Part shown: piece after piece, positions 15,225 through 21,540 of the stretch
How positions within the stretch are numbered: the first letter of the stretch is position 1
Layout of the letters: every line of letters starts with the position of its first letter
Assembly (NCBI GenBank): GCA_025351525.1
Contig: JANXVV010000158.1
Coordinates: forward strand, 1-21,540
Length of the DNA: 21,540 bases
Origin: Humisphaera sp.
Lineage (GTDB): Bacteria; Planctomycetota; Phycisphaerae; Tepidisphaerales; Tepidisphaeraceae
Reading direction: 5' to 3'
Translations under genes and position numbers: made by a program
Notes under the pieces: generated by a model
The model's database searches: none
Told to the model about the DNA's origin: nothing
The model's input: the letters and a program-made list of their open reading frames with translations, nothing else

Positions 15225-18200
15225 ATGCCAAAACTGGGTGACTATGAACTGGAACGGCAGATCTGGCGAACGCCGACCACGGCACTGTGGCGCGCGCGGA
15301 AGACCACCGACCCAGGCGCGACGGTCCGAGCGATCAAGGAATATTTTCCGGCCGAGGAATTCGGATGGGACGCCGAACGCATCAAGAGCGGAGTTGAGGC
15401 ATTTCTGACGGCGGCGGCCGTCCAGAAGAAGGTGGCGGCGGTGTCGCCGCAGTGGGCGCCGATTGAAGAAGCTCATGAGCAAGGGGGCACCGCTTATTAC
15501 GTCACGCCATTCTACTCGAGGTCGATCCGTCAATTGATCGAAGGGCGCGTACGGATCTCCTGCGATGAACTAAGGCATATCGTTTGCGCGGTGATCGAGG
15601 GCTTGCAGGCGGTGCAATCCACCCTGGGGCGAGGGCATGGAAATCTCAAGCCATCCAACATCTTGATTTCCGGAGCGTCGTCCTTGGTCACAGCGGGGAT
15701 TCGCCTGACCGATCCGGCGCCGGGGGCCGCGACGGAAGTACAGGATCTGAGATCGCTGGCTCACTTGATCCATGAATTGGTGACCTATCGCCCCTCGCGA
15801 GCTCGGGGAGGAAAAGGGGCCGAAGCGCTGCCCGAAGAATGGCAAGTGCTGGGTCGAGAGAGCCAGGATTGGCGAACCTATTACGCGAGATTGATGGTTC
15901 CAGGGCATGCCGACGCGATTACGGGGCTGGATGAGGCGATGGCGGGATTCCCGCGCCGCCGGACGCCGCCTTTGCAGCGGCCGATTGTTCTGATTCCCAT
16001 TCTGCTCCTGATGGCGTCCATGGCGGTACTGCTTTTCCGTACACCGACGCCCGTGCCGCTGGTGGATGAGTGGCCGCAACTCTGTCACGCGTATCGGACC
16101 TGGTTTGAAGACATCAGTGATCGGGGAACCGGATCGCCGCTGGAAGGGTTTGAGGAAAACAACAAGCCGAAGGAGGTCATTCGCATTCTGCATGAAGCCA
16201 AGGCGATGAATAAGGCGCTCAATCCGCGGGTCATCGCCAACCTGGATGCGAAGGCGGACTTGCGGAAGTTGGAAGACAATACACCCCAATCCGCGATGAA
16301 TCGCACGGCCCGGACGCAGACGCACGAAGCCCTGGCGGTGTTGCACGAAGTCGATCGTCAACTCCACCGATGGGAATATCTAAAGTCGGTGGAGACGGCG
16401 GCTCCACTCTTGCCGAACTATTTGCCTGCGGTGCTAACGAACGTGGGTCAGCGGCCTTTCAGCGGGCTTGTCAATAAAATGATTAGTTATGCCGATGCAG
16501 TCCCGACCTATGGAGAAGTCATCAGGCAGTTACAGGCCAGTCAACCGGTCATCGAAAAACTTCTGGAGCTAAAGCGGCTGAATGAGAGATTAGGCGATAC
16601 GAGCGACTCAGTCTTGATGGTTTTTCCGGAGTTCGTCGAGAACGCATTGAAGGCGTTTTCACCCCGTATCGCGCTTTCGTCGGAAAATGAGAAGGCGATC
16701 GACGGAAAAGTGAATCATCTCATCGAGCTTGCAAAAAAACTGTCAGGGCAATACCAGAGAGTTCTTGCCCCCAAAAAACTAAACCAAAATCTTTCAAACG
16801 CTCTCTCGAAAAACGCCGGACAGCCGTTGACGGAGGATGATTTTAGCGCCTGGCTCGAGGCTGCCGTGCAATACGAGCCGTTGGGTGAGGATAGAAACGC
16901 CTTCGTCGAGAACAAGTTCGACACCGCAGAGCGGCTGAAGACCCTCAATGACCTGATCCAAGAGATTAAAGATGCGCCCCGGATCGTCGATCCGGAAATG
17001 GAGATTTACGGCAAGCGGCGCCGTCAGATTGCGAGCGCGATCGAGGACGGGTTCAACCCCGATAACGTGAAAGGGGATGAACGGGAGGTGCGCCTCAAAT
17101 TTGGCGCGATGAAAAATGATCTCATTCAATTGAGCGATGAATTGCGCAACAAGAAATCGAGCCGCGGTGCGGAAGGTTGGCTGAGCGGGATCAGGAAAAG
17201 CGATCCCGTTTTCGCCTCGAAGGAGGTCGATGCCGCCTGGAGCGCGTGTACGCGAAGCCTGCTTCTTTACTATACCGAGCGACGAATCAAGACCGATTCG
17301 AAGACGTTTGATACGGCTCGGCTCGAGGCGGCAAGTATTATGACCCGGCTGAAGGAAGTCGACACCCAGTTGAGCGATTCGATTGAGGATGAGGCGAAGG
17401 CCGATCCCAACAATCGCCCCTGGACGCGAGAATTGAGCCAGGCGGTCACGGTCGATTATCGAAACAACGTAATCCGCGAGGCCTGCAAGTCTGCAGACTT
17501 ACGCAAAGAGCTGCTCACGGATCAATGGGCCTCACGATGGAAAAAACTAAAACAAAATTACGAGTCGCAGCGCAAGAACTCGGCCCATCTTCTGGACTTG
17601 TCCATTCGAGTTGAAGACGGCCTGCGCAATCTATGGGATCCGAAGGACAAGTCGTTCGGAAAAGAATCGTCGTTGAATGATCTGTATGCTCAATGCAAGG
17701 CGCTTCAGGAGAATGCCGATGCAACCATCAAAAATGCCATCTACAGTCCCGGTAGTCCCGCGGTTCGGATGGAGGCATTGCAGTTTTTCACTTCCCGGGA
17801 CGATGCTTCCAAGGAAGGCGTCCTGCGAAAAATTATCGGTGACGCCACGCCGACAATGGTGAACCCTGAGTTGCTCATGCAAGGGATGCGGATGTCGGAC
17901 GCCCTGCCCCTTTCGCTGGTCAAAGACGTTGAAAAGGCTCTGCTGATCGGCCCGGTTCGCAGCGTTGCGAACCGTGAGCGGCGGGACTTGCTGATCGCGC
18001 AAGTCAAGGACCGATCGAAAAGCCGCTACCTCTCCGCTCTAAGCAAGGCGACGGAAAATTCGATGCCCTCTCTCTTCAAACGAATGGACGAATTCGATTG
18101 TACGGTGGCTTCCCTCATCACGGACAGGCGCGTGGATCCTCGAACGAGGTACAATTTACTGCTGTTGGAATTGCAAGCCCGGACGCTGCAAAACCCATCC

Positions 18201-19478
18201 GAGCCGAGGGATGAGGATCTTCGGTTGGCCGCGGGTAAATTTGCGCATGACGTGGAAACCCATGCCGCGGGGCCTGCCGTTCAGCCAATATTCGTACAGT
18301 TCAAAACGGCGACGCAACCATCGAGTGCCACTCCCATTCCTAGGGTGCCTCACGATCACCCTGATTACACGCTGACGTTCAGCCAGGACGGACAGTCCGC
18401 GCGGCTGACTCTGAAAACTTCGGACCCCGGGAACCGAACCGAGACCCTGGAGTTCCTGCGGGTCCGGGGAGAATCCGGCCGCGATTTTTATCTGGCCACC
18501 ACGGAAACGTCCGTCGGATTTTTTCTTCGGTGTTGCGAACGGCATCGGGCGGGAATCAGCCGCGTTCTCTATAATCCGGAAGAGGGGAATGATGAGCGCA
18601 GGTCACCGCGGGGTTGGGACCGTTCACCCGCCACGAAACTTCCAAAACTCGCCTCAACATGGGTTAAGCCCGACGCCATCTGCGCCAAGGAAGGATATTA
18701 TCCGCTCGCGCTTCGCGGAAAGAATAACGCCAGCCTGAAAGAGGAGTACGGCGGCGATCCCTCTTTGGATCATCCGATACAGTATGTGTCTCCGCGGGCG
18801 GCCATGTATGTTGCGGTCCTGGTGGGATGCAGGCTGCCGACCGCGGCGGAATGGACGTCTGCTTACAAGGCAAATCAAAGTTTGAGTGCGGCCGGCCCCG
18901 TGGGAGCGTGGAACCAGCGCGATCGAACCTGGCAGATGCAGCTCGATTATTGTGAGGCCCTCGCAAATGCACACGTCGAGGGGACGGTGACCGCTCCGCC
19001 CTATCCTTCGGAGAATATTTTCAGACGGCTTGACGTTCAACCCCCCAAACGCGGAGACGAAAAGCCGGTCCACGGTGATTTGAACGATCACCTGTTATGG
19101 TTCGACAAGGTTCGGGGAGACAACCGGGCTTTTCATCATCTGGTTGGGAATGTCGCGGAGTATGTTTTTGAAGACTTCAAAAACGCAGACCAGTTGCTGG
19201 AGAAAGGCCCGGGAACTATCTCACCAGGAGACATCGAAGAACTGCTCACACGCAATGCCTGGAAAGACTTGGGGGTGATCGGCGGTTCGGCACTGTCGCC
19301 GCCGGAAGTGGATCCCGGCACCGCTTATCCCCTCGACCCCTTGAAAGACGGCATCGGCAAAAACAAGGGGTTTTCAGACGTGGGTTTTCGACTGGCGTTT
19401 TCTCAGCCAAACCTTTCACCCCGACAGAGACTTCTCAGCGCCATCAAATCCCTGAAGTACCTGAGCGCCCCCGAATGA
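15225..19478 (+). CDS. Transmembrane pseudokinase with C-terminal FGE/SUMF1-like domain
   Basis: A protein of 1417 residues. Residues 6-240 fold like a Ser/Thr kinase: AIKEYF gives the Lys38 equivalent and HGNLKPSNIL (138-147) is the catalytic loop. However, the HRD Asp is Asn140 and Arg is Gly139, the glycine loop is lost, and DFG is replaced by TDPAPG, so it is probably a pseudokinase. A membrane helix follows (about 253-271), then about 800 mostly helical extracytoplasmic residues. At about 1080-1400 comes a formylglycine-generating-enzyme-like domain: FYLATTETSVGFF, RLPTAAEWTSAYK, HHLVGNVAEYVF, VIGGSAL and SDVGFRLAF. The catalytic Cys pair of true FGE is not evident where GFRC would be. 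Kinases of the PpkA type accompany many T6SS loci, so this may be the locus's sensor or scaffold. GAGGG precedes ATG 15225; GTG 15084, with an excellent AAGGAG, would add 47 non-kinase-like residues. Confidence 0.8.
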   Translation: MPKLGDYELERQIWRTPTTALWRARKTTDPGATVRAIKEYFPAEEFGWDAERIKSGVEAFLTAAAVQKKVAAVSPQWAPIEEAHEQGGTAYYVTPFYSRSIRQLIEGRVRISCDELRHIVCAVIEGLQAVQSTLGRGHGNLKPSNILISGASSLVTAGIRLTDPAPGAATEVQDLRSLAHLIHELVTYRPSRARGGKGAEALPEEWQVLGRESQDWRTYYARLMVPGHADAITGLDEAMAGFPRRRTPPLQRPIVLIPILLLMASMAVLLFRTPTPVPLVDEWPQLCHAYRTWFEDISDRGTGSPLEGFEENNKPKEVIRILHEAKAMNKALNPRVIANLDAKADLRKLEDNTPQSAMNRTARTQTHEALAVLHEVDRQLHRWEYLKSVETAAPLLPNYLPAVLTNVGQRPFSGLVNKMISYADAVPTYGEVIRQLQASQPVIEKLLELKRLNERLGDTSDSVLMVFPEFVENALKAFSPRIALSSENEKAIDGKVNHLIELAKKLSGQYQRVLAPKKLNQNLSNALSKNAGQPLTEDDFSAWLEAAVQYEPLGEDRNAFVENKFDTAERLKTLNDLIQEIKDAPRIVDPEMEIYGKRRRQIASAIEDGFNPDNVKGDEREVRLKFGAMKNDLIQLSDELRNKKSSRGAEGWLSGIRKSDPVFASKEVDAAWSACTRSLLLYYTERRIKTDSKTFDTARLEAASIMTRLKEVDTQLSDSIEDEAKADPNNRPWTRELSQAVTVDYRNNVIREACKSADLRKELLTDQWASRWKKLKQNYESQRKNSAHLLDLSIRVEDGLRNLWDPKDKSFGKESSLNDLYAQCKALQENADATIKNAIYSPGSPAVRMEALQFFTSRDDASKEGVLRKIIGDATPTMVNPELLMQGMRMSDALPLSLVKDVEKALLIGPVRSVANRERRDLLIAQVKDRSKSRYLSALSKATENSMPSLFKRMDEFDCTVASLITDRRVDPRTRYNLLLLELQARTLQNPSEPRDEDLRLAAGKFAHDVETHAAGPAVQPIFVQFKTATQPSSATPIPRVPHDHPDYTLTFSQDGQSARLTLKTSDPGNRTETLEFLRVRGESGRDFYLATTETSVGFFLRCCERHRAGISRVLYNPEEGNDERRSPRGWDRSPATKLPKLASTWVKPDAICAKEGYYPLALRGKNNASLKEEYGGDPSLDHPIQYVSPRAAMYVAVLVGCRLPTAAEWTSAYKANQSLSAAGPVGAWNQRDRTWQMQLDYCEALANAHVEGTVTAPPYPSENIFRRLDVQPPKRGDEKPVHGDLNDHLLWFDKVRGDNRAFHHLVGNVAEYVFEDFKNADQLLEKGPGTISPGDIEELLTRNAWKDLGVIGGSALSPPEVDPGTAYPLDPLKDGIGKNKGFSDVGFRLAFSQPNLSPRQRLLSAIKSLKYLSAPE

Positions 19479-19550
19479 TGAGGGTGGCCGTGACGCGATC
19501 TTCCCCACTCTGCGGACGATGGACCGCTTGAAATCAGGGGTCGGAAACCG

Positions 19551-19660
19551 GAAATCAGAAACCAGAAAAAAGATCCAAGGAAGAAAACTCGAAGTCCGGA
19601 TCGTTTGGAGCTTTCTTCTTTGGTCTTCGAGCTTTTTTCTGATTTCGAGTTTCTGATTTC
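19551..19660. terminator. Imperfect hairpin between convergent genes
   Basis: The left arm starting GAAATCAGAAAC (19551) pairs with the right arm ending GTTTCTGATTTC (to 19660). A second inner pairing is AGAAAAAAG (19564-19572) with CTTTTTTCT (19632-19640). The region separates the plus-strand pseudokinase gene (ends 19478) from a minus-strand gene (ends 19679), so it could terminate both transcripts. The arms also repeat GAAATCAGAAA internally, so a dispersed palindromic repeat is an alternative. Nothing else is seen in 19479-19678. Confidence 0.45.
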
Positions 19661-19678
19661 CGACTTGAGGCTACCCCC

Positions 19679-20071
19679 TCACGGCCAAGGCAGCCCCATC
19701 CCCGCCACCCCCGCCCACGCGCCCCCATCCTCCACCGCCACAATCCCATTCCCCGCCCCCACCGTCATCAGCGTCCCCGGCCCGCTGAAATCCCCGACGC
19801 GCGTGAACAGCACCTGCACCCAGCGCGACCCCAGCCAGTACGATCCCGTCCCCACCCACGTACACATCGCGATCACCCCATCCGCCACCGTGAACGCGCT
19901 GACATCGATGCCCGAAAAATCGATGTCCCGCTCGAACAGCAGATCGATCGAAGGCACATCCGGCTCATAGCCCGCCGACACCAGCACCAGCGGCGGCACA
20001 ACATTCACCACCGCCCGCCGCCGCCGGCGGATGCGTGGTTTGACCGGGATGATGGTGGGGGGAAGAGGCAT
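19679..20071 (-). CDS. Hypothetical protein with Ig-like strand pattern (130 aa)
   Basis: A 130-residue protein that I cannot assign firmly. After a Pro-rich start and a basic run (PRIRRRRRAV) it reads as alternating strands, with LVLVSAGYEPDVPSIDLLFE and RDIDFSGIDVSAFTVADG resembling bacterial Ig-like or SwmB-type repeats (pattern LxFxRxIDxSxxDxSAFTV). The second half is Gly/Trp/Val-rich. No signal peptide or membrane helix is clear. There is no good ribosome binding site before the ATG, and the gene lies 102 bases downstream of the FN3-like gene on the same strand, with an inverted repeat between them. High-GC composition makes long spurious frames easy, so existence is moderately supported and function is unknown. 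Confidence 0.5.
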   Translation of the reverse strand: MPLPPTIIPVKPRIRRRRRAVVNVVPPLVLVSAGYEPDVPSIDLLFERDIDFSGIDVSAFTVADGVIAMCTWVGTGSYWLGSRWVQVLFTRVGDFSGPGTLMTVGAGNGIVAVEDGGAWAGVAGMGLPWP

Positions 20072-20092
20072 GGTGTATTGAATGAGTCCGTT

Positions 20093-20164
20093 GTCAGTGG
20101 TCCGTCGTCAGTTGTAAATGCAAATGCCCCGATGGTGCATTTTTCTTGACAACGGACCACTGAC
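20093..20164. repeat. Inverted repeat between two minus-strand genes
   Basis: GTCAGTGGTCCGTCGTCA (20093-20110) pairs with TGACAACGGACCACTGAC (20147-20164), with one mismatch. An inner perfect pair AAATGCA/TGCATTT (20116-20122, 20136-20142) extends the stem. The whole would fold into a 72-base hairpin, transcribed between the FN3-like and Ig-like genes. Such GTCAGTGGTCC-type palindromes look like dispersed intergenic repeats. Confidence 0.65.
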
Positions 20165-20173
20165 CGATTTGCC

Positions 20174-20869
20174 TCACGCCGCTCTCCGCATCGCCATCGG
20201 CTCGACGGAGGCGGTCATCGATCCACCGCCGCTCACGCCGAAGTTGACGTTGAACTGGGCCCACGGCCCCACCGCCGTCGAGCGGACGGCCTGAACCTGA
20301 TACGTCACCGCCGCCGACCCCGCCGGCACCGTCGAATCGGTGAAGCGCTTCATCCCCGATCCGCCCAGATACGCGAAGTCCACGGAAGCCCCGCCTGTCC
20401 CCGCCCCGTTGATCCGCCGCCAGACCTGGTAGATCGTGCCGACCGAGCCGACGGGGTTCACGCATTTCCACTTGAGCCCCAATGCCCCATCCGCGCCCAG
20501 CGAGGCCGAAAAACCGGTCGGCGTTCCGGGCGTCCCCACCGGCGTCGGGGTGGCCGGCGCGGGAATCTGCGCCAGCGCATACACCCCATCCCCGGCGCTG
20601 GCGGCCTTGGCGCGGATCTGATTGATGATCGCCGCCCCCGCCGACCCCATCGCCGCGACCGCCGCCTCCAGCGAGAGCGTGGCCGCCCTGGCCGCCGCCT
20701 GCACCGACTGCTGCGCACCGTACGCCGCGCGGGCGGCGGTGGTCTTGGTGGTCAGGTCCGTCACCAGCGCCGCCGTCGTGCCGATCGCGACCGCGTTGGC
20801 GGCCCACGGGGTGATGTGGGTCTCGTAAAACTGAACCTTGTCAATGGCCTTGCCGGGTACGACGCTCAT
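20174..20869 (-). CDS. Hypothetical protein with C-terminal fibronectin type III-like domain (231 aa)
   Basis: The N-terminal half (about 1-100) is a long, Ala-rich, probably helical region (VQFYETHITPWAANAVAIGT...AAYGAQQSVQAAARAATLSL). A Pro/Thr linker (about 103-116) leads to an FN3-like domain (about 117-220): GFSASLGADGALGLKWKC, TIYQVWRRING, FTDSTVPAGSAAVTYQVQAV, with the Trp, Tyr and TYQVxAV strands in order. No signal peptide is visible. A strong ribosome binding site GAGGAG lies just before ATG 20869. Its start overlaps the stop of an upstream repeat ORF as ATGA. The function is unknown; a structural or adhesion-type role is only a guess from the FN3 fold. Confidence 0.7.
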   Translation of the reverse strand: MSVVPGKAIDKVQFYETHITPWAANAVAIGTTAALVTDLTTKTTAARAAYGAQQSVQAAARAATLSLEAAVAAMGSAGAAIINQIRAKAASAGDGVYALAQIPAPATPTPVGTPGTPTGFSASLGADGALGLKWKCVNPVGSVGTIYQVWRRINGAGTGGASVDFAYLGGSGMKRFTDSTVPAGSAAVTYQVQAVRSTAVGPWAQFNVNFGVSGGGSMTASVEPMAMRRAA

Positions 20870-21156
20870 GGGAACTCCTCAAATTGGTTTGGATGCCTTT
20901 CGTTCAACACATCAAACGCATCGACCGCGCGGCCCGGCGGCTTAACCTCTGAACCCCGAAAAATCGTGTGACGGCCCTTGGAAATGATTTTCAAGCCCTT
21001 GGAAATGATTTTCAAGCCCTTGGAAATGATTTTTGAGCCCTTGGAAATGATTTTTAAGCCCTTGGAAATGATTTTTAAGCCCGGAGAAATGATTCCGAAG
21101 CCCTCGAAAATGATTCCGAAGCCTGTGAAAGTTCGCAGGGTCCGCCGATGAATCAC
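20866..21156 (-). CDS. Heptapeptide-repeat ORF (96 aa), coding status uncertain
   Basis: A GTG-started frame encodes seven consecutive copies of a seven-residue unit (GFGIIFE, GFGIISP, then GLKIISK types) followed by a non-repetitive tail ending FEEFP. The repeat comes from a 21-base tandem array, so every frame is repetitive and open, which weakens the case for coding. In its favour, its stop overlaps the start of the FN3-like gene as ATGA, and its last codons form that gene's Shine-Dalgarno. Against it, GTG 21156 has no ribosome binding site and sits in the arm of a palindrome. No known domain is recognised. Confidence 0.3.
   Translation of the reverse strand: MIHRRTLRTFTGFGIIFEGFGIISPGLKIISKGLKIISKGSKIISKGLKIISKGLKIISKGRHTIFRGSEVKPPGRAVDAFDVLNERHPNQFEEFP
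20974..21120. repeat. 21-bp tandem repeat array, seven copies
   Basis: Seven head-to-tail 21-base units run from 20974 to 21120, with plus-strand consensus GCCCTTGGAAATGATTTTYAA. The five left-hand units are nearly identical, while the two right-hand units (21079-21120) have diverged to a GCCC.GRAAATGATTCCGAA form, and a further decayed part-copy begins at 21121. The unit length is a multiple of three, so copy number can change without shifting frame. Confidence 0.95.
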
Positions 21157-21301
21157 GAATGACGAAATTCGAATTCACGAATCAATCACGAAATTCGAAT
21201 GAAGCAATGACGAAACGAAGAGGGGACATCCCGCCTTTCGTTTTGAACATTGCTCCATTCGTCATTCGTCATTGATTCGTGAATTCGAATTTCGTCATTC
21301 G
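21156..21301. repeat. Long palindromic repeat with perfect 31-bp arms
   Basis: The left arm 21156-21186 (CGAATGACGAAATTCGAATT and on) and right arm 21271-21301 are perfect reverse complements over 31 bases. A further inner pairing, GAATGAAGCAATG (21197-21209) with CATTGCTCCATTC (21248-21260), matches at 12 of 13. The whole 146-base unit could form one long hairpin. It contains no gene. Its arms also contain smaller direct repeats of ATGACGAA and ACGAAATTCGAAT. Confidence 0.9.
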
Positions 21302-21341
21302 TTATTTTCCCTCGCGGGCGGGTTGCATCGTCATCGGGTGC

Positions 21342-21371
21342 CATGTCCCACGCTTGCGTGGGCATGTTTTT
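21342..21371 (+). terminator. Stem-loop followed by a T-run
   Basis: CATGTCCCACG and CGTGGGCATG pair with a single bulged T around a short loop, followed directly by TTTTT (21367-21371). This has the form of an intrinsic terminator for plus-strand transcription. No plus-strand gene ends just before it, so it may instead be another dispersed palindrome of the CCCACGCAAGCGTGGG type. Confidence 0.5.
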
Positions 21372-21400
21372 CCTCGAACGATGGACGTCCCCATCGGAAA

Positions 21401-21483
21401 GTCCTGTAGGGTCCGTAGTACTCTGCGGACCGTCCGTCGGCGAACGTCAATCGGTCCGCGGAGTACCACGGACCCTACAAGAC
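21401..21483. repeat. Inverted repeat of the GGGTCCGTGGTACTCCGCGGACC type
   Basis: The left arm 21401-21432 and right arm 21452-21483 pair at 29 of 32 positions, and the three differences are all G-T/C-A types that would still allow G-U pairing in RNA. The loop is 19 bases. A shortened partial copy (ATCGGTCCGCAGGG) appears near 21522-21535, at the window edge. No gene is seen from 21157 to the end of the window. Confidence 0.85.
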
Positions 21484-21540
21484 TGCATTGGCGGTTGCGA
21501 GCCGAGCATGGGCGGGATGAGATCGGTCCGCAGGGCGGAG

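Noticed and set aside
20094..20807. 237-codon minus-strand frame overlapping the FN3-like gene
   Set aside because: Extreme Gly/Arg content and no ribosome binding site; the frame from 20869 has a strong one and recognisable FN3 strands.
20974..21120. Possible CRISPR array
   Set aside because: The 21-base units are directly adjacent with no unique spacers, so it is a simple tandem repeat.

Overview
The window looks like chromosomal DNA of a Planctomycetota bacterium, most likely of the Phycisphaerae side. This is an inference from several things seen together: a 23S rRNA gene with no 16S gene just upstream, dispersed intergenic palindromes, a membrane kinase-like protein fused to a sulfatase-modifying-factor-type domain, and GC-rich coding DNA. 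No taxonomic marker beyond the first 48 bases of 23S rRNA is present, so the placement is tentative.

Layout. Positions 1-48 (minus strand) are the 5' end of 23S rRNA, preceded by a non-coding leader and a good sigma70-type promoter near 746-773. A small FeoB-associated-type Cys-rich membrane protein follows on the minus strand (1024-1233). Two plus-strand genes come next: a UbiE/MenG-type methyltransferase (1535-2293) and an exported PagL-like acyloxyacyl hydrolase (2332-2898). After a 700-base gap with a promoter, a plus-strand group begins. It holds a 44-codon ORF overlapping tssL by ATGA, tssL (DotU), a 1505-residue tssM (IcmF), and a 47-codon ORF with a clear ribosome binding site. A second promoter precedes a two-partner-secretion pair: a POTRA/beta-barrel transporter (9509-11464) and a haemagglutination-domain exoprotein (11511-15047). 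The group ends with a 1417-residue transmembrane pseudokinase that carries a C-terminal formylglycine-enzyme-like domain (15225-19478). Beyond a convergent hairpin, three minus-strand ORFs encode an Ig-like protein, an FN3-like protein and a heptapeptide-repeat ORF. The right end is full of inverted repeats.

How it may work together (inference). TssL and TssM form the inner-membrane channel of type VI secretion, but no other T6SS core gene (TssA-K, Hcp, VgrG, ClpV, TssJ) is in the window. Instead the pair sits with an outer-membrane TpsB pore, its beta-helix substrate and a transmembrane pseudokinase/FGE sensor or scaffold, all on one strand over 16 kb. This may be an envelope-spanning surface-protein system that has borrowed the T6SS membrane complex. 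It may equally be one fragment of a scattered T6SS next to an unrelated TPS pair. The exoprotein gene is a compositional mosaic (GC-rich ends, much lower-GC middle), suggesting that its surface-exposed core is exchanged.
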